DNA from: Verticillium longisporum
Taxonomy: Eukaryota > Ascomycota > Sordariomycetes > Glomerellales > Plectosphaerellaceae
Assembly (NCBI GenBank): GCA_019188255.1
Contig: JAETXT010000002.1
Span: forward strand, 2,790,001 to 2,854,000
Length of the DNA: 64,000 bases
Direction of reading: 5' to 3'
Position 1 is the first letter of the stretch. Every line of letters starts with the position of its first letter. Both the position numbers and the translations under genes were made by a program. The notes under the pieces were generated by a model that did no database searches, had not been told where the DNA came from, and worked only from the letters and a program-made list of their open reading frames with translations. Positions 58,144 to 64,000 of the stretch are shown piece after piece.

Positions 58144-59704
58144 ATGACTTCCCTAGGACCTGGTCTGAAAGAGGGTTCTAAAAACCTCCCGTCTTCCTTC
58201 GATTGGAGCAAAGGAAACCTTCCCAAGAAGCTCTTCATTAACAACGAGGTACATCACATATTTTTTCTTTGCAAGCGATTTCTGACACCTCGAAGTATGT
58301 CGAGTCGAAGAACAGCAAGAAGCTGTCACTGCACAACCCTATAGACGGTTCCGCAGTCGCCGATGATGTTGCTCTTGCTGGCGAGGCAGATGTCGATGCG
58401 GCAGTGGCAGCTGCCGAAGCCGCGTTCCCAATTTGGAAGAAGCCCCCCCTAACACACGCCGAGACATCATGAACAAGTTCGCAGACCTCCTCAACCAAAA
58501 CGGGCTTGCCCTGGCTGAGCTGACGCGCCTGACCCTCGGAGCACCCTTTGGGTCTTTCGGTTCTTTTGAAATCAATCTCGCTTGCGAAGGTTTCCGCTAC
58601 TTTGCTGGCTGGACAGACAAGTTCCCCGGTGAGACGTATCCCCAGGAAGACGGCTTCATGAAGATTGTACGCAACGAGCCGCTCGGCGTCACCTGCGGCA
58701 TCATCCCCTGGAACGGCCCCTTGGGTAACGTCGGCATGAAGGCGGGTCCGGCCCTGGCGACAGGCAACTGCTTCATCCTCAAGCCTTCCGAGAAGACCCC
58801 GTTCGCCGCCTTAGCCCTTGGAACCCTCATCAAAGAGGCTGGTTTTCCACCTGGCGTCTTCCAAGTTATTTCCGGCGACGGCAGTACGGGCGCCCTCCTA
58901 GCGAGCCACATGCGCGTGCGCAAGGTCAGCTTTACGGGATCTACCTCGACGGGCCGCAAAATCCAGGAGATGGCTGCCAAGAGCAACCTCAAGCGCGTGA
59001 CGCTCGAGCTCGGCGGTAAGAGCCCTGCCGTGGTTTTTGACGACTGCAACCTCGACAACGCCGTGTCGTGGTGCGCAAACGCCATCACGGCCAATACAGG
59101 ACAGGTCTGCTTTGCAGCAAGCCGAGTGTACGTACAGGCGGGCATCTACGACAAGTTCGCCGCGGCGTACAAGACCGCCATGGAAGAGAAGGCTCGCGGT
59201 GTCGGTGATCCCAATGAAGAGGGAACTATCATTGGCCCACTGGTTGATCAGGCACAGTTTGACCGTGTTCGAGGTTTCATCGAGCGCGGGCAGCAGGGTC
59301 AGGGGACGCTGCTCGTCGGAGGCGGCCGCGTTGGTGAGAAGGGTTACTACGTACAGCCGACTGTGTTTGAGAATGTTGCACAAGACGCCGAGCTCTGTCG
59401 CGAGGAGATCTTTGGGCCTGTCGCTATACTCAACCGTTTTGAGACGGAAGAAGAGATTGTGGCCAAGGCAAACGATACCAACTTTGGACTGATGGCTGGC
59501 GTCTTCACGCAGGACATTAACAAGGCGATGCGCGTGGCGTCTGATATTGACAGCGGCATGGTCGGCATTAATTGTGTCAGTCTTTGCTTCTTGACGGCGC
59601 CTTTTGGTGGCAGCAAGGAGAGCGGCTCTGGTCGTGAGAACGCGATTAACGCACTTCGCATGTTCACGGAGCCCAAGACCGTTATGGTGAACTTGACGTA
59701 CTAG
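58144..59704 (+). CDS. Aldehyde dehydrogenase (NAD(P)+), with an apparent one-base frameshift
   Basis: Exon 1 is 58144-58248 and exon 2 is 58296-59704, with a 47-nt intron. With one C added to the C run 58443-58449 the two exons give exactly 505 codons (504 residues). The break lies between FPIWKK and NTRRDIMNKFADLL, which are contiguous in the family. Landmarks: NAD-binding VTCGIIPWN and FTGSTSTGRKI, general-base Glu in LELGGKSP, nucleophile Cys in TGQVCFAASR, EEIFGPVA and the C-terminal PFGGSKESGSGREN. It oxidises an aldehyde to an acid. Together with the neighbouring ADH it can take an alcohol to an acid, which the CoA ligase could then activate. Confidence 0.88.
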
Positions 59705-59880
59705 TTAGTTACATGCCTGTATTGCGGAATTTATCGGTATTGAACCGTTTCAAGGGTAAAGCTAGTCGCCACGGAGAACTAAGAATTGACGTGAATAGTG
59801 AGGATGAAGGCGAAGCCACCAGCACTGAAGACGAGGAAACGCCTGTCTTTGATAACCCATGTCTGTCCGAGAACCTCTCT

Positions 59881-62800
59881 TCATTTGAAAAGATCATCTT
59901 CATCTGAGTCAGGACCATCAATCTGTTCGAAATCAGAGTCATCCATGTAAATCATTTCCCCTTGTAACAGCTGCAGGTACTCATCGCTCATTTTCGCCAC
60001 TTTGCTAGATTCAAGCAAGGTCTTGATTTCCACGAGCTCATCTTCAATAAAACAATCGGTTTCCTCCTCCAACCTGTGCACAACTGATTTGAGCGGCGTC
60101 TGTCCGTTGCGGTTCGATACTGTGACATCGGCACCTAGATCCAACAAGAACTTGACACACTCCACATATCCTCTGGTCGCATGGTGATGAAGGAGCGTCG
60201 ATCCCTGATTATTGAGAGCGTTGATGTCGGCGCCCCAATGTATCGAGCCCAAAGCCATGCCACGCCGTCGTGGGTAATCCAAGAGCGCCGTTTCGAGCAC
60301 GATCTTCAACATGTCGTGCTTCGCAGCAGGACTTTTCGCCTTTGAAAGTAGATAGTCCAAGTAGCCAAATTTGCCGCGCTGAATAGCATACCATATCGGC
60401 AGTGCGAGCACGCTGCCCGTAGGAGGGTGAGGATTGGCACCACTCTTCAGCAGTAACCGTCGCATGCGAGCTGTTCCAGCCAAACAGAGCGCTGTCCGGC
60501 CGTGCCCGTTGCAGCATTCGATGTTGACCTGCGGCTGAGTGATTAAAAGTCGCACAACTCCTACCAGCTGCGATCGCGTTGCCAGCAAAAGAGCAAAGTC
60601 GTATGTAGGTAGGTTAGAAGGTAGCTCATCTTGGAATGCGGAACTTGGCCAGCCTTTGCTTCTGCATGTCAGAAGTTTGACGATGAGATCCAAGTCGTCC
60701 TCGCCAAAGTTTCCTTCCAGGTGTTGTGTCGTGTTGGTGATTGCATAGCAATGGAAAGCCATGTGAGGGTGTCTTTCTATCCAGTCATCGACCTCTTGAA
60801 TTTTATCTCCCACTCTGTAGCCAGTCATCTTATGGACAGTTTGGTATACTAAATCTTTCGAGACATGATATCCGTTAATCTCAAAGCTAGGGAGTTGTGG
60901 ATCGTTGTTGTATAGCCAGTTATACCGAAGACAAATGCGTGCCATGAAGCTATTGGACAATTTAGGACTGAACGAGTGTTGCCACTGCGTGGGAAGGTCG
61001 GCCATCGGCATTTCAGGGTCCAAAGACTGGAAGAATTCCCGCACCGTCTGGTGTAGGAAATACACGCGATCGTTGTGTGTGATGATGAAAAGTCCAGTTA
61101 TCTCCCTCAAGCTTCTCTTGAACGTTTGTTCGTCCTCCATGTCTAAACTTTCAAAGTCGTTAACACCTTCGTCCAGGTTCATTGCAACGTTCATCTCCGC
61201 TATCGTCAAAGGAGCTGCTGCTCCCAAGACAATGGTGAAAGCTTTTCGTATGATTGGCTGTAAGCTTTCATCAGTTCGACTTAGGATCTTTGAGTAGGCG
61301 TCATTGATGCTGCGCGGTAGATTCTCAATCGCATCTTCCAAGCCCCTTATAGTCTTTTTAAAGTGACTAGTTTCGACAAAGCTGAACGTCAATGCAGCCC
61401 AAAGATATGTTGGGTTCTCGACACTGAGAAGCCTCTCCTCAAGTCGCGAGAGCAGTGTTTGGGGAATGATTCTCTGAAGTTTGGGATCGCGGACCCTGTG
61501 CTGGATCACAATCTTGACTTCTTGCCGAATGGTGGTCGACTTCTCTTCACCATACACGCGGATACAAGGTGCAACAATCATGTTTGTGATGTTTTGGTAT
61601 GGGCGGGTGGTGAAGAGCCATCGAGTGGTGGCATAAAAATGTTTATTAGGGGCGAGTAGGTGGTTGACGTTCCTAGCCAGGACTTCAAAGTCTACCTGTC
61701 GGCATTCGTCAAGTCCGTCCAGAACAATGATGACTGGACCTGTAGCCGAGTCTCTGAGGCTAGCCTCCAAGATCTTCCAGAGTATAGTCGTATTGTTCCG
61801 TAGGCTATTGCCATTCTTCGCGTGCTCGTGCGCCAAGTGCCTCTTTATCAAACTGGGCTTCCGACTCAGAAGCTGATGCAGTAGAGCACACAGTGCCAGG
61901 TAGAGCCTGTCCTGATCGTCCTCCTTAAAGAAGAAGTAGCATATTGTTGCGTCATTGGCGTCTTCGAGAAGTCGCTCGTCGATGAGGTGCTTAGCCAGAA
62001 CAGACTTGCCGCAGCCGGGGTCTGCTGAAACCATCAGAAGCCCATGAGCTTTCCGCAGCCAATCCTGATATTTCTCCTCCTCAAGAAGCCACTTGCATGT
62101 TTCTGGAACTCTGTTCTCGGTACGTTCTTTTGCGCTTTCGTATGACAGATCTTCAGAAGTGTCATGGGGCCGCAAAACCTGGAGGTGCTCCTGTTCTTCC
62201 GGTGACAGTGCTCGTGACTCAAGGCGCTGTAAAGTAGCAGCCATTTCACGCGTGGATTCTGAATGATTTTGGAACGCTGTAGAAATATTCAGCATTATGG
62301 AATTCGTGACGTCGAGGTTCGCGGCAGTCTCTTCTTTCAATTGACGTAGATAACCCTCGCTGGCTGTGCGCTGGAGGGGTCGCCATCGCTCTGCGACAAG
62401 TTTTTCGGCGTCCTTCACACTCTGCAGCATGGTCTCCCAGCTGTCATAGTCAACAGCATCTCTGAGTTTGTTCTTCAGCTTGCGCCGATTGAATCGTAAG
62501 GCTGACCGGAGCTGAAAGGACAGTATGGCTTTGTAGAGCGCTATGATGCTCTCTTCGGCAGCATCGACGAGCTCTTGTGAGCACGAGGCGTGGCTCTTCT
62601 GAAACTCTGGCTCAAGAGCAAGATAGTACTTAAGAGTTCCAGTGACGTAGATGAAGCCGCTGTCATTCATGTCTTTAGCCTTCTGGACATTTTCCAGCAA
62701 GGGGAGGACCAATATGGTGGCAGCCCAAACAATGGAGACTTCGAAAGACGCCGTCTTGCCCAGCGCTGTGGACACCAGGTCTTTACCCCAGGCTATCATG

Positions 62801-63327
62801 CGAATACCCTTGTCGAACATTTCACCGACTTTATGATCCTTGTTCCTGAGTTTGAACCGTATCTCCGCATCTTCCATCCGTTGCTTGCCGTCTTGGCACA
62901 GCTTCTGGACATCGTGGTATGTCAGATCTTGGTCTTGAGCCAGACCTCCCGGCAATCTTTGTGACTGATTTTGTCGCTGAGCTTCTTGAGCTACGAGTGT
63001 CTGAAAGTTTAACACGAGGTCGCTTTCTTCCTCCCGAAGCTTATCGTATGCTTGCTTCCAAAGAGAGCGCGAATCGCGAGGAGCATCGGGCCCACTGTGT
63101 GTGGTCACATCAGTTGGCAGAGCTGATGGTTCGACATTCTCGTGATCCACCTCGAGTACTGGATGTTCCTTATTCTTTGCGATGAGTGGTCTTTCAACGA
63201 TGGTTTCGGCTGTCGTGGTTTTCCCGGGAGTAATCCAGGGCCTTGTGGTCTTCGAGTTTGATGACGGCGGCTGGTTTAGCTTTGACGCCGAAGCCAGGCG
63301 TTCTCGTAGTTTATCCACTAGCCCCAT
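59881..63327 (-). CDS. NACHT-ankyrin NLR-type protein
   Basis: Single exon; I start at 63327 (MGLVDKLRERLASA) because the longer frame begins with GTG. 1148 residues. N-terminal helical NWD-type domain at about 80-330 (LWKQAYDKLREEES, GEMFDKGIRMIAWGKDL). NACHT NTPase: P-loop ADPGCGKSVLAKHL near 437-450, Walker B VIIVLDGLDECRQ near 535-547. A winged-helix region follows (KAFTIVLGAAAPLTIAEMNV) and VYFLHQTVREFF. Three to four degenerate ankyrin repeats lie at about 945-1110, for example GHGRTALCLAG, NNQGSTLLHHHATRGYVECV and NRNGQTPLKS. Fungal NLRs sense non-self and can trigger cell death. The tail is acidic. The gene borders an AT-rich repeat, a common setting for fast-evolving recognition genes. 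Confidence 0.88.
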   Translation of the reverse strand: MGLVDKLRERLASASKLNQPPSSNSKTTRPWITPGKTTTAETIVERPLIAKNKEHPVLEVDHENVEPSALPTDVTTHSGPDAPRDSRSLWKQAYDKLREEESDLVLNFQTLVAQEAQRQNQSQRLPGGLAQDQDLTYHDVQKLCQDGKQRMEDAEIRFKLRNKDHKVGEMFDKGIRMIAWGKDLVSTALGKTASFEVSIVWAATILVLPLLENVQKAKDMNDSGFIYVTGTLKYYLALEPEFQKSHASCSQELVDAAEESIIALYKAILSFQLRSALRFNRRKLKNKLRDAVDYDSWETMLQSVKDAEKLVAERWRPLQRTASEGYLRQLKEETAANLDVTNSIMLNISTAFQNHSESTREMAATLQRLESRALSPEEQEHLQVLRPHDTSEDLSYESAKERTENRVPETCKWLLEEEKYQDWLRKAHGLLMVSADPGCGKSVLAKHLIDERLLEDANDATICYFFFKEDDQDRLYLALCALLHQLLSRKPSLIKRHLAHEHAKNGNSLRNNTTILWKILEASLRDSATGPVIIVLDGLDECRQVDFEVLARNVNHLLAPNKHFYATTRWLFTTRPYQNITNMIVAPCIRVYGEEKSTTIRQEVKIVIQHRVRDPKLQRIIPQTLLSRLEERLLSVENPTYLWAALTFSFVETSHFKKTIRGLEDAIENLPRSINDAYSKILSRTDESLQPIIRKAFTIVLGAAAPLTIAEMNVAMNLDEGVNDFESLDMEDEQTFKRSLREITGLFIITHNDRVYFLHQTVREFFQSLDPEMPMADLPTQWQHSFSPKLSNSFMARICLRYNWLYNNDPQLPSFEINGYHVSKDLVYQTVHKMTGYRVGDKIQEVDDWIERHPHMAFHCYAITNTTQHLEGNFGEDDLDLIVKLLTCRSKGWPSSAFQDELPSNLPTYDFALLLATRSQLVGVVRLLITQPQVNIECCNGHGRTALCLAGTARMRRLLLKSGANPHPPTGSVLALPIWYAIQRGKFGYLDYLLSKAKSPAAKHDMLKIVLETALLDYPRRRGMALGSIHWGADINALNNQGSTLLHHHATRGYVECVKFLLDLGADVTVSNRNGQTPLKSVVHRLEEETDCFIEDELVEIKTLLESSKVAKMSDEYLQLLQGEMIYMDDSDFEQIDGPDSDEDDLFK

Positions 63328-63560
63328 GGCCAATATCACCGCCAGGGCCGCTTCATACGGCCTACAGCAGAAGACAAGACCGTATCTTTGTGTAGCCTGA
63401 GATTTCACTCGAACATCTACAAGAACATGCCAGAAGCGGGGTCACTTCAGCTCTTTTCAGCTCGTTCCTTGTGAAGGCCAGGCTGAGGTGACTTACCCCC
63501 GCGCCTGGACGAATGAGGAATGCTTCTTCCCCCACGCACTCGCGCTAATAGAACGGAATG

Positions 63561-64000
63561 TATTGAACTAATATTAGAGGATTGCCTGGGTTAGTGATTA
63601 CTATATAGGATTCACCGCTATAGTAATTACCGGGGCTAGGATTTACTACTCCCTCGAGTACGTAATTTATAGCCTACGTAATCTATAAATTAAATAGGTA
63701 ATAGTAAATTAGAGAGGTAGTAGTAATTTAGAGAAATAGTATTAATAATTATTATAAATCTTATATTATTAACCCTACCTATTTAGAGCTCTTAAATATA
63801 ATTAAAATAATAAATTAGGGTTTATATAAATAATAAAGCCCTTTTAATATTAATTAGTATTATTAAATTAAGATTAAAGGACTACTTAGGTTTATAATTA
63901 TTATATATAATTTACTACTATAATAATTACTAGGGCTAGGATTTACTACTCCCTCGAATATATAATTTATAGCCTATATAATCTATAAATTAGATAGATA
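63561..64000. repeat. AT-rich tandem repeat, 300-bp period, RIP-like
   Basis: Position 63561 and position 63861 begin the same sequence (TATTGAACTA versus TATTAAATTA), and the match continues to the window edge: CGGGGCTAGGATTTACTACT versus TAGGGCTAGGATTTACTACT, then CCCTCGA and AATCTATAAATTA. The first unit is 300 bp; the second is cut by the window. Nearly all differences are C/T or G/A. A less mutated relative is at 24938-25160. No coding capacity. Confidence 0.85.

Noticed and set aside
1..64000. CRISPR arrays, operons, prokaryotic ribosome binding sites, rRNA
   Set aside because: Gene structure is eukaryotic throughout; no spaced palindromic repeat arrays or rRNA sequence seen.

Overview
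The window is nuclear DNA of a filamentous ascomycete (Pezizomycotina). Genes are split by short introns (about 47 to 125 nt) with GTRNGT-like donors, CTRAC branch points and AG acceptors. The gene families are typically fungal: Zn2Cys6, GATA and C2H2 regulators, HET and NACHT-ankyrin proteins, a PDR-type ABC transporter, a CBM1 mannanase and P450s. AT-rich, stop-riddled blocks look like repeats hit by repeat-induced point mutation (RIP). A Sordariomycete is my best guess, from gene content and the many TACCTAGGTA-type promoter motifs; I cannot name the species.

Layout. 0-17 kb is mostly core: the 3' end of N-myristoyltransferase, an alpha/beta hydrolase, a membrane ZZ/EF-hand protein, a GATA factor, a secreted CBM1-GH5 mannanase, a small MGSSSSK protein, a mitochondrial-looking SDR and a five-exon Zn2Cys6 regulator. 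A full-length PDR/ABCG transporter fills 17.7-22.3 kb. From 24 to 36 kb the DNA is accessory and decayed: a CoA-ligase relic, three copies of an LTR-like repeat, AT-rich RIP-like sequence, one intact seven-exon P450, a broken OTT_1508-type deaminase gene and a damaged C2H2 gene. 36-48.6 kb returns to intact genes: GH43, HET, membrane LysM protein, small conserved proteins and a second P450. 49.2-59.7 kb holds five neighbouring oxidoreductase and ligase genes: a Baeyer-Villiger-type flavoprotein, a 4CL-like acyl/aryl-CoA ligase ending in ARL, an SDR ending in SRL, a zinc alcohol dehydrogenase and an aldehyde dehydrogenase. A large NACHT-ankyrin NLR (59.9-63.3 kb) follows, and the window ends in a 300-bp-period AT-rich tandem repeat.

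How the genes may work together. The 49-60 kb genes could form a catabolic pathway: oxygenation or ester formation, alcohol to aldehyde to acid, then CoA activation and chain or ring processing in peroxisomes. The ligase and SDR both have PTS1-like ends and share a divergent promoter containing a CGG-N9-CCG palindrome. This is inference from families and context. The Zn2Cys6 gene beside the PDR transporter is a plausible regulator-efflux pair.

Quality warning. At least five conserved reading frames (hydrolase, ABC transporter, C2H2, CoA ligase, ALDH) are each restored by adding one C to a C/G run. That pattern points to assembly undercalling of homopolymers rather than five independent mutations. 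The deaminase differs: an exact 11-bp tandem duplication breaks it.
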